DNA of 64,000 bases, taken from positions 15,272,632 to 15,336,631 of the forward strand of contig CM055105.1 of assembly GCA_029204225.1 (NCBI GenBank). The letters run 5' to 3'. The DNA comes from Diphasiastrum complanatum. Taxonomy: Eukaryota; Streptophyta; Lycopodiopsida; Lycopodiales; Lycopodiaceae. The translations under genes and the position numbers were made by a program. Below, piece by piece: positions 20,310 to 31,735 of this stretch (the stretch's first letter is position 1; each line of letters begins with the position of its first letter). Below the pieces are notes generated by a model. That model searched no databases and had not been told where the DNA came from. It saw only the letters and a list, made by a program, of their open reading frames with translations.

Positions 20310-22025
20310 TGACAGACAAATCCATTGAGTGTATCATGATGAACAATAGGAGTTCCAATGTAAAGTCCAAAATTGTAGAGTCTTTGATGTTAGACATTCA
20401 GAAAATTTTAGATAAAACTATAGTTCAGGATGCCTGTGATTTTGCTGGTATTAGCAGAGAAGCATATTCAACAATATTTCAACTTATTAAGGATGCCTTT
20501 AAGCAAGTTCGAATTAGAAAAGTCCCTATCCCTAGGTCATATCACTTGAAGACAGAGAGGAATACATTGAACTTAAGTATGCATAAAATCATTGGTACCC
20601 CATTTCATATAGAGGAAGTGTATGAAACTGATGGAAGATCCATGTCATATAATTCATCCATGTTGATCTAAACCACTTGTTAACATACATGGTCACATTT
20701 TATGATATAACCTTAGAAAAGGTGAATAGTAAAATAATCATAGTACTTAAGTTAGATCAGTCATAGATTGTGAAAGGGTAGAAGATGGAGAGAGTTAGTA
20801 TAACTCTCATGAATGGTGCACTATCACAAACAGTGGACCAAAGAGACTTCAAATTTAGTGTCCAGTCCGAAAATGATATATGGTGGTTGGCAGCTTTTCA
20901 GATAATTATTATTTTTATTAACCAAGTTTATTCCTTACCTTGTTCATAATTCATATTTAAATAAATTGGTTTTATTTATTGGACAAGTACTGAAGGAGAA
21001 TCAAGATCTATTATCATGGGTATTCCCTAGGACATCTTACCCTCGAATCATCAAGGACCATATGGAAGGAGGATTTCTCAAAGTTCTAGGAGTTGGAGAC
21101 TTCAAAGTTGAATGGCACTTAGCTGGTGATTTAAAAACATTGAAATGCATGTATAATGTCTCTCACGGTGCTACATCTAAACATCCTTGTTTATACTGCA
21201 TGAAAATGGCAAAAGATGTAACTAGAAGTATATGAATTACTAGAGAAGATGCAGATCCAAATTGGAAGCCAGTATTGCCTATTCCCTTGAAAAATTTGCA
21301 TGTCTGCACTCTTCATACAGAAGTTAGGATAATAGAAAAGCTAGTTTATCTTCATATAGTTTTTGCATAGAATAGTAAGCCAGCGCTAGTTGCGAAGGAA
21401 GCTATTTGTCGGTTAGAAATCAAAAGCAAGACTGCATAAGGGACGTGTCAAAATACAAAAAGATGAAAAGCTTTATGGAAAGTTAGGAAATATGCCAACT
21501 AAGGCAAGCATCGGAGGAGCAAAAGCACGTCAATTCCTATCAAACCATACTGGTAAGGCTTCAAACATTCAACACTCAATTTGGAAAGAAATCGTTGCTG
21601 CCACTGAAGACTTAGGAGTGACCGGCAAATCAAGATTATTGAAAGTTGATGTATGGAGAAAGCTTGACAATATGATTAAGATATTAAGAAAAGACAAATT
21701 TTTTGATACTGATAAGAGAGTTCTACAAAAAACTTGTGTCGATTTTGTTGATGCAGTATCAAAAGCATGGGGAGAAGATCACATCACTCATTACATGGTT
21801 ACTATGCATGCTCAGAGCAGCTTTCGATTCACCAGTGTATTTTGTTCTAAGTCCAGGACTGACATTACCATTTTGACATGTGCAGCACATACTAAGAGAT
21901 CATACATCATTTTTTGCAAGCACATATGGAAGCCTAAGTGTCTGGTCATCACAAGGGATGGAGAAGTCACATTGTCAAGCACGGGGAACATTTCATCGAA
22001 ATACACAACATGGATGAACCAATGA
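20310..22025 (+). pseudogene. Transposon gene 1, main transposase-like exons (copy A)
   Basis: Three blocks: 20310-20671 (IVQDACDFAGISREAYSTIF), 20966-21420 (VGDFKVEWHLAGDLKTLKCM and the Cys pair of SKHPCLYCMKMAKD), and 21440-22025 (GKLGNMPTKASIGGAKARQF, then Cys/His-rich CAAHTKRSYIIFCKHIWK). Stops after 20671, at 21233 and at 21368 show decay; at the last two sites copy B has sense codons. A CxxC next to a D-containing beta-strand segment is reminiscent of zinc-knuckle-containing DDE transposases. I cannot name the superfamily and see no proven DDE triad. It is convergent with gene 2, whose stop is at 22215. Confidence 0.55.
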
Positions 22026-22214
22026 AAAATGAAACTACATTTACCAATTATTTCAGTGGTTCTACCGTAGAGTTCAAATTCGACAGATCACAAAATATTC
22101 AAATTATGACAAATTCAGAAAAGCTTTCAAATTCATTGAGCAACAAAGAAATTCAGAGATACAAAGTTGCTACAAATGTAAATTGTATTCACAATTATCA
22201 ATATATACAAAGTA

Positions 22215-23748
22215 TCATTCAGAGGTATCTGATACATCCTCTTGTCCAATTGTTGTGCTATCATGTAGTAATTCTCTACTTGCATATGCATCCAGAAGAT
22301 GCGCATTGTCCTTGTTACCACTCAATTCTATATATGTTGCATACAATGAATAATGGGAACTCCTTAATGGTACATTCCCATCTACACATCCTAATATGTT
22401 TAAAACATAAGATCTCTTCACAAAAATTATTTTATTTGCTCTCACAAATTTATGTCCAGCTAAATAATAAGATAAGGCTTTCACAGCCATTATCATTGTC
22501 TCTCCAACTGGACTGAATTTGGAATGAGCAATGCAAATTTCATTATTTTGAAAGTGCCTCAAGTAGTGACCGAGGCCATTGTCTCTGTGGAAAGATGATG
22601 AATGTTGTCTAAAGCCCCCTCGACGAGTAGCAAAGTCATCGATAAAAAGTGTATTCGACAATTACACCATTGGAGTTTTTAGCACAAATTAAATTCAGCA
22701 AAACACATACATCATGTAAACAAACGTACAGTAAAACATTTAAACTTACACATTCATCATCATCTGTAGCAACTAGATCAGGATGATCTATATTGTGACC
22801 ACCCATTGAAGAAGAGTCATCAACAAATTTCATAACCGATGGACGAGGGAATCCCAGCTGGGCTTGGAATGAAATAAATTCCTCATCAGAAGGCAAACTT
22901 CGTCCATGAGCACTAACGTTTTCCATAGCCTAGGACAAACATTACTCACCAGTTAGAATTCCCTCATCATCATAGTCAATGCCCAACACTAAGTCTTCGG
23001 TTTCAAAATTAACAATGTCATAGAACTCAGTAATGGTGCCTGATAATAGACAAAGCACCTCATCCTCACGATAATTAAAACAGATAAATCTGTCTTTGTA
23101 ATATACAAATCTTCATTTATATAATATTTTGGCAAATCAAAAAAGCATTTAGAATGCACACTAGCAATATTTTCCTCGGTATTGGCATTAGAGCCAATGA
23201 AAGCATCCCTCAACATATCAGTATCTACACTCAAATATTCATTGTCTTTATCAAGAGTATCAACCAAGAAATGACTGATATCCTTTATAGAATGTTCAGT
23301 AGTGGAGGATAAAGGGATCTTAGTATCAGGAATCGAAGTATTTGACTCTACTGGGATTTGTACCAAAAGGAAAAACACAAATCCGATTTGATACTCTAGA
23401 AAATGACATTTCCGATTACAAACATTACATTCACTGGAATTCTTAAATTGATCAAAAAGTTTAGTGTACATCTTGTCTAGCCACTGCTTATAATGTGAAA
23501 AAGTATGTACAAGTTCCGTGAAATGCATAAATCACAAATTAGACGTAGAGATTGGAGGGGATACTGACTATACCCCTTAATCTGATATACTGGTCATAAA
23601 AAACATCAAGACTCTGTTGTACGATACTGAACACATTTAGAAAAGGCCAGAAGAGGGACTTGAATTACTCTATGCACTCAATTATACAAAAGTCAGAGAG
23701 AAAACTAGACAACAAACGCTCACGACTAGGATCAGAGGAGGAAGCCAT
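22215..23748 (-). pseudogene. Transposon gene 2, convergent ORF of unknown function
   Basis: Starts ATG at 23748 (MASSSDPSRERLLSSFLSDF) with a stop soon after in this copy. Further open segments are 23528-22989 (KQWLDKMYTKLFDQF, a Cys pair in SECNVCNRKCH), 22926-22730 (ENVSAHGRSLPSDEEF; donor-like GTAAGT at 22754) and 22661-22215 (RRGGFRQHSSSFHRDNGLGH, then MAVKALSYYLAGHKFVRANK, ending DTSE). The last segment is conserved in copy B (25223-25524). Introns are likely but only some borders look canonical. I do not recognise the family. It may be an accessory protein or a second transposition protein. Confidence 0.45.
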
Positions 23749-24014
23749 TGAATAGTATCAGTTCTGTGCGAGAGGGGAGTAGCTGAAGATGAAGGGATAA
23801 CACTACGAACGCATAGAAGAGATATGTACGAACGACATATCGCTCTTGTGCGCACAAAGAAAGATGTTACAATAAGAGAACAAACAGGATGAGCACAAAA
23901 GTGATATGTGATGAAAATAGATATAAAATACGTGCGCAGAGACCCGAGAAAGTTGAAAAAGATAACTTTTTGGGGATCATGCCCTTTATAGTCATCTCAC
24001 ACGTGCGAGTCAAT
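23749..24014 (-). promoter_or_regulatory. Probable gene 2 upstream region
   Basis: Noncoding; a CTTTATAGTCAT stretch near 23990 and ATATAAAAT near 23924 are AT-rich, but no confident TATA box could be assigned. Confidence 0.25.
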
Positions 24015-24272
24015 GGTCAAATGCCCATGTGTCATATGATGGTTCGCTCAAATCCTCCACACATGTAAAGCCTACAAAAGACATGTGTCAAATTTTGATT
24101 CGTTGGAGTATGACACGTGTCGTACGATGATTCACTTAAAATCCTCCACACGTGTGAAGTCGTACAAAAGCCATGTGTCATATTCTGATTCGATGGAGTA
24201 TGACACATGCCGATGTCTGATTCAAGAACTTTTAACACAGGTGTAAAGGCCACGTGCGACCGCACATGTGCG
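24015..24272. repeat. Subterminal tandem repeats (about 87 bp x 3) with G-box palindromes
   Basis: Three diverged units start near 24029, 24115 and 24204, each with a TCCTCCACACxTGTxAAG-type block or its relic. ACACGTGT/CACGTG-type cores occur at 24116 and 24147-24156, and a 12-bp perfect palindrome CGCACATGTGCG lies at 24261-24272. This matches the subterminal binding-site layout of several plant DNA transposons; transposase binding is inference. Confidence 0.5.
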
Positions 24273-24290
24273 AAAAAAAATCATGTACAC

Positions 24291-24639
24291 ATATTCGCGA
24301 GCTTGGATTCAGTTTTACTTGTTTTCTTAGAGATGTCATTTTTTATGAGGGAAACATTCCGAAGGTGTCTTCAAGCATGATTGATGGTAAAGTAGATCGA
24401 CCTTTCGATGGCATCCCCGTTGGAACTGCTGGTTGCTGTATGGCAATGAAGCTAAGAGGTGCACTTCTCGGTCTTTCCTTGCATAACTATGCCTTCTCGC
24501 ACAACAACTTAAGTAGGGCATCACATCAAGTAATAAGTCTCCACCTTAGAAAACCAATTCTGTAAGGGATTCCCATTAGAGGAACCAACATAGGTCATAA
24601 GCTAGATCTTACCAAGAAAGTCACAAGCATAATGTGGCT
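24291..24639. other. No recognisable feature
   Basis: Overlapping ORFs on both strands with no recognisable motif. Confidence 0.4.
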
Positions 24640-24952
24640 CAGGACCAGCATGACGAGGGAAGGGGTAAAATTCAGGAGGTGGAGTAGTAGGTATGATAGG
24701 ACTACCAAAAGGACTTCCAATGGGAGAAGGCATTAGAGTAGTTCCAAAGCTAGGTAAAGATGTCATAGGGGCCTTGCCAGAACCATGATGAGGCTGTATG
24801 GCGTCAATCTATGACTGAAGAGAGGCAAAGCCTGTCATAACAACATCTAAATAGGAAGAAATCCTAGATTAACACTATCAACGGCTTGTTGAATGTGTTC
24901 AAGCTAAGGCATTTTGAGGTGTCTCACTAGTAGATGGAGAGGAAGTAGCCAT
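24640..24952 (-). pseudogene. Possible retrotransposon gag N-terminus relic
   Basis: Leftward from an ATG at 24952 (MATSSPSTSETPQNALA), with stops and frame changes, the sequence encodes a Pro/Ser-rich region (SLPSFGTTLMPSPIGSPFG, then PTTPPPEFYPFPRHAGPEP). It resembles the low-complexity N-terminus of some plant LTR-element gags. No zinc knuckle or capsid motif is present, so the call is weak. Confidence 0.3.
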
Positions 24953-25222
24953 CAAAAAAGTAGTGATAAGGTGAATAGAAGTAGACAAAAAACTTGAGGG
25001 GGAGAACTTTTGTCGTCACCCCAACTTAGTCTAGTTCAAAATGACAACCAAAAGAATGTAAACAATGTTGTAAAATTGGAGCAACTAACTAGATATGAAA
25101 GCTGCACAAACAAGGCCGTGAAACAAATTGTAGCTGTCATAAACAATTTCCGCAAGGCCAAAGGGATGTAAATTGCTCAATGTTCTAGGAGGGTAGCATT
25201 CTTCTTTTAGCTCATTCCAAAT

Positions 25223-25524
25223 TCAGTTCGGTTGGAAGGACAATGATAATGGCTGTGAAAGCCTTATCTTATCATTTAGGTGGACATAAATTTGTGAGAG
25301 CAAATAAAATAATTTTTGTGAAGAGATCTTATGTTTTAAACATATTAGGATTTGTAGATGGGAATGTACCATTAAGGAGTTCCCATTGTTCATTGTATGC
25401 AACATATATAGAATTGAGTGGTAACAAGGACAATGCGCATCTTCTGGATGCATATGCATGTAGAGAATTACTGCATGATAGCACAACAATTGGACAAGAG
25501 GATGTATCATATACCTCTGAATGA
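25223..25524 (+). pseudogene. Gene 2 terminal exon, copy B
   Basis: Encodes the same C-terminal region as 22661-22215 (MAVKALSYHLGGHKFVRANK ... ending YTSE) with few changes. Conservation of frame and stop across both copies supports it as coding. It is truncated upstream. Confidence 0.6.
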
Positions 25525-25639
25525 TACTTTGTATATTTTGATAATTGTGAATACAATTTACATTTGTAGCAACTTTGTATCTCTGAATTTCTTTGTTGCT
25601 CAATGAATTTGCAAGCTTTTCTGAATTTGTTGTAATTTG

Positions 25640-27646
25640 AATATTTTGTGATCTGTCGAATTTGAACTCTACGGTAGAACCACTAAAATAATTGGCAAAT
25701 ATAGTTTCATTTTTCGTTGGTTCCTCCATGTTGTGTATTTCGATGAAATGTTGCCCGTGCTTGCCAATTTGACTTCTCCATCCCTTGTGATGACCAGACA
25801 CTTAGGCTTCCATATGTGCTTGCAAAAAATGATGTATGATCTCTTAGTATGTGCTGCACATGTCAAAATGGTAATGTCAGTCCTGCACTTGGAACAAAAT
25901 ATACTGGCGAATCGAAAGCTGCTCTGAGCATGCATAGTAACCATGTAATGAGTGATGTGATCTTCTCCCCATGCTTTTGATACTGCATCAACAAAATTGA
26001 CACAAGTTTTTTGTAGAACTCTCTAATCAGTATCAAAAATTTTGTCTTTTCTTAATATCTTAATCATATTGTCAAGCTTTCTCTATACATCAACTTTCAA
26101 TAATCTTGATTTGTCGGTCACTCCTAAGTCTTCAGTGGCAGCAATGGTTTCTTTCCAGACTGAGTGTTGAATGTTTGAAGCCTTACCAGTATGGTTTGAT
26201 AGGAATCGACGTGCTTTTGCTCCTCTGATGCTTGCCTTAGTTGGCATATTTCCTATCTTTCCAGAAAGCTTTTCATCTTTTTGTATTTTGACACGTCCCT
26301 TATGCAGTCCTGCTTCTGATTTCTAACCGACAAATAGCTTCCTTCGCAATTGATGCTGGCTTACTATTCCATGCAAAAATTATATGAAGATAAACTAGCT
26401 TTTCTATTATCCTAACTTCTGTATGAAGAGTGTAGACATGCACATTTTTCAAGGGAATAGGCAATATTGGCTTCCAGTTTGGATCTGCATCTTCTCTAGT
26501 AATTCCTATACTTCTAGTTACATCTTTTGCCATTTTCATGCAGTATAAACAAGGATGTTTAGATGTAGCACCGTAAGAGACATTATACATGCATTTCAAT
26601 GTTTTTAAATCACCAGCTAAGTGCCATTCAACTTTGAAATCTCCAACTCCTAGAACTTTGAGAAATCCTCCTTCCATATGGTCCTTGATGATCCGAGGGT
26701 AAGATGTCCTAGAGAATATCCATGATAATATATCATGATTCTCCTTCAGTACTTGTCCAATAAATAAAACCAATTTAGTTAAATATGAATTATGAACAAG
26801 GTAAGGAATAAAACTTAGTTAATAAAAATAATAATTACCTAAAAAGCTGCCAACCACCATATATCATTTTCGGACTGGACACTAAATTTGAAGTCTCCTT
26901 GGTCCACTGTTTGTGATAGTGCACCATTCGTGAGAGTTATACTAACTCTCTCCATCTTCTACCCTTTCACAATCTCTGACTCATCTAACTTAAGTACTAT
27001 GATTATTTTACTATTCACCTTTTCTAAGGTTATATCATAAAATGTGACCATTTATGTTAACAAGTGATTTAGATCAACAAGGATGAATCATATGACATGG
27101 ATCTTCCATCAGTTTCATACACTTCCTCTATATGAAATGGGGTACCAATGATTTTATGCATAATTAAGTTCAATGTATTCCTCTCTGTCTTCAAGTGATA
27201 TGACCTAGCGATAGGGACTTTTCTAATTCGAACTTGCTTAAAGGCATCCCTAATAAGTTGAAATATTGTTGAATATGCTTCTCTGCTAATACCAGCAAAA
27301 TCATAGGCACCCTGAACTATATTTTATCTAAAATTTTTTGAATGTCTAACATCAAAGACTCCACAATTTTGGACTTTACATTGGAACTCCTATTGTTCAT
27401 CATGATACACTCAATGGATTTGTCTGTCAATATTGAGCCCAACGACATTGCAATTGATGCATTGTCCTTTATATTCTGAAGAGCTACTAATGCAGATCTA
27501 CAAAAAAAAGGCCAGATAGTTAGCTTATAGTAGCAGAAATAAAACGATAATCAAGTTACAAAAAATCAGAGTATGCTTACTTGAATGTTCGAATTTTCTA
27601 TTTCGATAACCTCCTTTTGAAAGGGTCTGAATATCCTTGCAACTTT
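25640..27646 (-). pseudogene. Gene 1 (transposase-like), copy B
   Basis: The better-preserved middle block, 26773-26300, is open for 157 codons through GDFKVEWHLAGDLKTLKCM, HPCLYCMKMAKD, NWKPILPIPLK and TEVRIIEKLVYLHIIFAWN, spanning stops present in copy A. The C-terminal block is 25944-25669. Between them the frame is damaged near 26300 and 26030. The N-terminal block (27430-27080) is broken near 27320. This copy is the best source for a profile of the family, but it is not intact. Confidence 0.6.
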
Positions 27647-27654
27647 CTTGATTT

Positions 27655-29824
27655 CGTACGTCATGATGCTCCCTCAAGATTTTCTTCCTCAAGTTGATGT
27701 TGTCTGGAACATATACTCTGCGTTGTTTATAAACAACCATTTGGTCTTTCCAAGTGAAATGTTTACAAGGCTTTCCCAGTTGGAATTAGATCATTAGATT
27801 CTTAGCCAACGCATCTACACCATAGTTCTCTTTGATTTCTTGGAGTAGACCGGTCACCTGGGTTGAAACCGTCGCCATCAAGTGCTCCTGTCTACTGAGT
27901 GCATCTGCTACCACATTATTCTTTCTCGCCGTATGTAGAATGTCTATATTGAATTTCGAGAGAAAGTTTTGCCATCCCATCTGCTTTGGCGTGAGCATAC
28001 CTTGGGATGAGAAGTACTTAAGTGATACGTTGTTAGTGAACGTCTTAAAGGGCTTTCCTGCCACATAATGTCTCCAATGCTCCACTGCTTGTACGACTGC
28101 AACCATTTCTTTTTCGTGAGTTGGCCATCATCGTTCTACATCACTTAATTTATTTGAAAAATATGCAACTGGTTTTCCCTCTTGCATCAACACGGCCCCA
28201 ATAGCAAAGTTTGACGCATCTGTATGTATTTCGAACGGTTTGCTAAAGTCCAATAGGACAAGAATGGGTTCTTGAGTGATCCGTCGCTTTAGTTCTTGGA
28301 ACGCTGCTTCACATTCCGATGTCCATGTCATTTTGAGATGAGTCTTTGTCTGCTCCAACAATGGTGCCACAATTTTGCTAAATGCCTCAATGAATCTCCT
28401 GTAAAAATTACATAGCCCCATAAAGGATTTGATGCCATGAATGGTTTTAGGTGCTAGCCAATCCAAGATAGCCTTGATCTTCTTAGGATCCATTCAAATC
28501 CGTCCGTGGCCTATAACATGTCCAAGGAAATCAACTTCCTCCACCACAAACTCACATTTCTCTCTTTTCGCGAACAAGCAGTTCCTCCTCAGTCGTTGGA
28601 GAACTGTCCTTAAATGTTTAATGTGATCTTTAAGGCTCCGGCTAAATACTAATATGTCATCGATGTAAACAATGACAAATTCATCCAGACAGTCTTGAAA
28701 AATATTGTTCATCAACGTGCAAAAAGTGGCTGGTGCGTTTGTTAGACCGAATGGCATCACTAGGAACTCGTGACTCCCATACCGTGTTCGAAACGTCGTT
28801 TTGTGCTCATCAGCTTTAGCTATTCGAATTTGATGATATCCAGATCTGAGATCTATTTGGCTAAAATATTTGGCATGTTTGAGCTGGTCGAACATGTCAT
28901 CAATTCTAGGCATGGGGTACTTGTTCTTGATGGTACTCTTGTTAAGCATGAGATAATCCACACACATTCGAAGAGTTTTATCCGCCTTTTCCACGAACAA
29001 CACTGGGGCTCCAAAAGGTGAAGCGCTAGGTCTAATAAAACCTTTGTCTATCAATTCACCAAGTTGTCATTTCAGTTCCGCCAACTCCTCTTGTGACATT
29101 TTGTACGGTGCTCATGAAGTTGGCTCCGTTCCTGGTACCAACTCAATTTTATGGTCCACTGGTCTTCGAAGAGGTAGCTTAGCTGGGAGTTCCTCCGGAA
29201 ACACATCGCTAAATTCTTCTAGCAGATCTGCCACTTCTTTTGGCAAGTTTTCTTGTCGCACGCTTTTCCCTTCTGGGACTTCTCGGCAGATGCAAAGAAA
29301 GCACTTTGAGCTTTTCCCTTTCGCCATTCTTTTCATCGCTAATGCTGCAACCAGATTTTGTTCAATATCGGTATCCTTAGCATTTCCTTCGGGCAGAGCT
29401 TTTGTCACGCAGATTTGTCCCTTGTAATCCAAGAGGACCAAGTTTGAGCTCCTACCCAAAACTACGATACAGTGTTCATTTAACCAAGGGAGGCCCAAAA
29501 TCACATCGAAGGCATCCATCTCTAAATCAAAAAGCTAAGTTTAGCCTTCCATCTTCCAATCTGCACCGTGATGTTCAATGTCTCTTTGTCTGCATCTAGT
29601 GCTCCCTTCACTGTTCCTACCTTGAGAGTAGATGTAACATTCCTGGTTGGCAAGCTGAATTGTTCCACTACGCTCCTTGAGATATAGTTATGTGAAGCTT
29701 CGGAGTCGATCATGAAATCTGATTTCCTCCCCGCGATCTTTCCTGATAAGAATAACAATCTTGAACCAGTCTTGGGGGTTGCCCCATGGAAGTTCCTTTC
29801 CATGCTTGTGTGTCGTCCACTCAT
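27655..29824 (-). pseudogene. Ty3/gypsy pol: protease, RT, RNase H, integrase N-terminus
   Basis: Protease (29824-29522) has MIDSEASHNYIS, where the family has DSGA. RT (29519-28494) has [36 protein letters not shown] and the catalytic [12 protein letters not shown]. The RT-RNase H connection has FMGLCNFYRRFIE. RNase H (28493-27786) has IHTDASNFAIGAVL and NNVVADALSR. The integrase zinc region starts at RRVYVPDN...REHHD (27740) and is cut at about 27650 by DNA-transposon copy B. Apart from one frameshift near 29520 it is one frame with five stops, four of them TGA. No gag is present. Confidence 0.92.
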
Positions 29825-29879
29825 AAATGTAAGCTCCTCTCACAACTCCCAACTAGATCAGATCACCTGGATCAAAACA

Positions 29880-30509
29880 AGTAGTCAGGGATAATTCAGG
29901 TCCAGGCAAGCACACCACAAATGAACATACCAACCAAAGCTAAACAGAGGATCCCTCTCAAGTCACATTCCCCTTGAGACCGGACGTAGGGCCTTTGCCT
30001 AGCCGCACCCACACAAATCTATCACATAATTAGCCCACAGGGAAACATCCATCCAACCATCCGTGTTTTCACCATTAAGCAACACATTACCTTAGTCACG
30101 CCCCACCACTTTTTCGTCGATAGCCCTTATAGCTAAACGATCGGCAGCTATCCCGCATCGGCAGCTAACCATCCGTGCTTTACACCCGAATTCAAACAAC
30201 ATCTCTGTATCAATGGTTAACCCGTACAGTTCGAATATGTCGCCCCGCACCCCACAAGGTGCAGATCGTGCTTTCACCTACCTAGGCAGCACTTTGCCTC
30301 ATCCGTCCTACGTGCAGACAGCGCCAGGCCCGAACCGTGAGAATTGACCCTGCTTACACATCGAGGGCAGCACTTTGACTCACCAAGTCCCCCGTTCTGC
30401 CGACCACCCTGACCGTGGACGCACCCGTGCTTACACTGTGGGCAACGGTTGTCCTGACAAATCCCAAAACGTGGCCATCCCTGTGAGACTTGCGTAGCTG
30501 ACCGGCTAG
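29880..30509 (-). other. Gypsy leader region
   Basis: Noncoding and GC-richer than its surroundings. It matches the leader at 45240-45955, including the GATAGCCCTTATAGCTAAACG-type repeat unit and the GTGGACGCACCCGTGCTT block, and (in the other orientation) 63768-64000. It links the pol at 27.7-29.8 kb to the LTR1/LTR2 group. Confidence 0.7.
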
Positions 30510-31421
30510 CGCCGGCGCCTCAAAGGGCGCTGGGACTTGAGCGTTTTCCCAACACGCGCTTAAGTCTAACATTCATCCATCATGCACTTATGTGAAAGCC
30601 CACTCAGAAACAAAACAAGCTTAACCATTCAGATTTAAGAAAACTGGAATCCCAACCAACCCGAAAGCCAACTCAGAATCCGTCCCCAAAAGGTAACCAA
30701 AGGCAAAGACAAGCCACACATGAAACCCAAGGCATAGTGGTCACCAAACTGACCAATTGGCATAGCGGCAAGCCCCACGTCGATGACGAGGACCCTTAGG
30801 CACCGGCGATGCAAAAAGGTTGTACTAAGGGTCCTTCCACTTGGACCAGTCCCGGAGGCGAAACCGAAATAGTAATTATCCCCAAGGATCAACTTTATTA
30901 GATTTGGAAGAGGTTACATTCATACATAGACTGACCGGTCTCGGGGCCACCAACACGTGCTGGGCATTGTGCCTGGCTCGGGCTGGTAGAGGGAGCTGAG
31001 ACCTGGCGACTGGATTCCTGGCACAGGTTGAGCTGCCCAAGTTTCTGTCTGCCGGACTCCCCCTATAGTTCTGATGGGATTCGGCGCACCCCCTCTGTTC
31101 TGAAACATAGTGCTTTCTGGTAAAGCACGCCTTTTAGGAATTAGTTTTTATTTTGCTGATTAAGCCTCGCAAGGCTGGCAGAATCAATTTGGCTCCCTGA
31201 CATGGGTCCCGGGAGCCGTCCCGGTGGCAGAATCAACTTGCTTCCTGACTAGGCCATGACTCGAGCTCCAGAGCTAGCTCATGACTTGTGACTACTTGAC
31301 TGGCTCACCACAGGTCGGAGGCTCAGTCCTTGACGTTCTAAGTTGCTCTGGGACCTTAGGGAGCATCACTCCTTAGAGTCTTACAGGGCACACTAGGTGC
31401 ACCTGCATCAGCTTTACAACA
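30510..31421 (-). mobile_element. Gypsy LTR1 (minus), inner end deleted
   Basis: Reads leftward from TGTTGTAAAGC at 31421. Compared with the copy ending at 63751, about 22 bp covering the LTR terminus and the start of the primer site are missing at 30510, so this copy could not be reverse-transcribed normally. A polyadenylation-type AATAAA is visible on the minus strand near 30894. Confidence 0.8.
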
Positions 31422-31454
31422 CTATGGCTGCATACAGTCTGAACAATGGAAACG

Positions 31455-31460
<6 letters not shown>

Positions 31461-31503
<43 letters not shown>

Positions 31504-31513
31504 TGCTCTCTCT
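31461..31513. repeat. (CT)n microsatellite
   Basis: About 40 bp of CT dinucleotides, then GGATG, then a shorter CT run. Confidence 0.95.
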
Positions 31514-31735
31514 CTCACACTTCAAAGGATTCCATTTTGACGGCATACGACCGCATTTTATCACAAAGGACCGCAAAGTCAACGATTGTGATCACATACC
31601 AAGCACATCAAGTTTGACGAATCAAGAACGATGGTTGACGATGATCCTGTCGGCTAAGAGATTCTCAACAAGTAGTATTACGACCTGCCCACACTGACAA
31701 AGGGAGCAGACCCTGAACATTTGGATCAAGACCTC
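31514..31735. other. No recognisable feature
   Basis: Unique-looking sequence between LTR1 and the aerolysin-type fragment; its origin is unclear. Confidence 0.35.

Larger units (their letters stand above)
7687..24290. mobile_element. DNA transposon copy A with two convergent genes (interrupted)
   Basis: After removing the LTR elements at 8421-13992 and 14100-20304, the remaining parts match the inverted copy B (25208-27646) throughout their shared region. Gene 1 runs rightward (from 7.7-8.1 kb to about 22.0 kb). Gene 2 runs leftward (23748 to 22215). The right flank (24.0-24.27 kb) carries tandem repeats of about 87 bp like the subterminal repeats of some plant DNA transposons. The outer ends are estimates: no terminal inverted repeat or target duplication was found, and copy B is truncated on both sides so it cannot define them. 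Confidence 0.6.
25208..27646 (-). mobile_element. DNA transposon copy B, inverted and truncated
   Basis: Matches copy A in reverse: the gene 2 3' end (25208-25524), gene 1 (25640-27500), the 81-bp intron (about 27501-27581) and the upstream exon up to 27646. Both LTR-element sites are empty here. The left end stops inside gene 2, the right end inside the gene 1 upstream exon at GAAAGTTGCAAGG, where gypsy integrase sequence begins. Confidence 0.85.

Noticed and set aside
21938-22516. 192-codon plus-strand ORF, repeated on the minus strand at 25801-25223
   Set aside because: Its second half is antisense to the conserved gene 2 terminal exon, and its first half is an alternative frame of gene 1. 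The gene 1/gene 2 reading explains both copies better.
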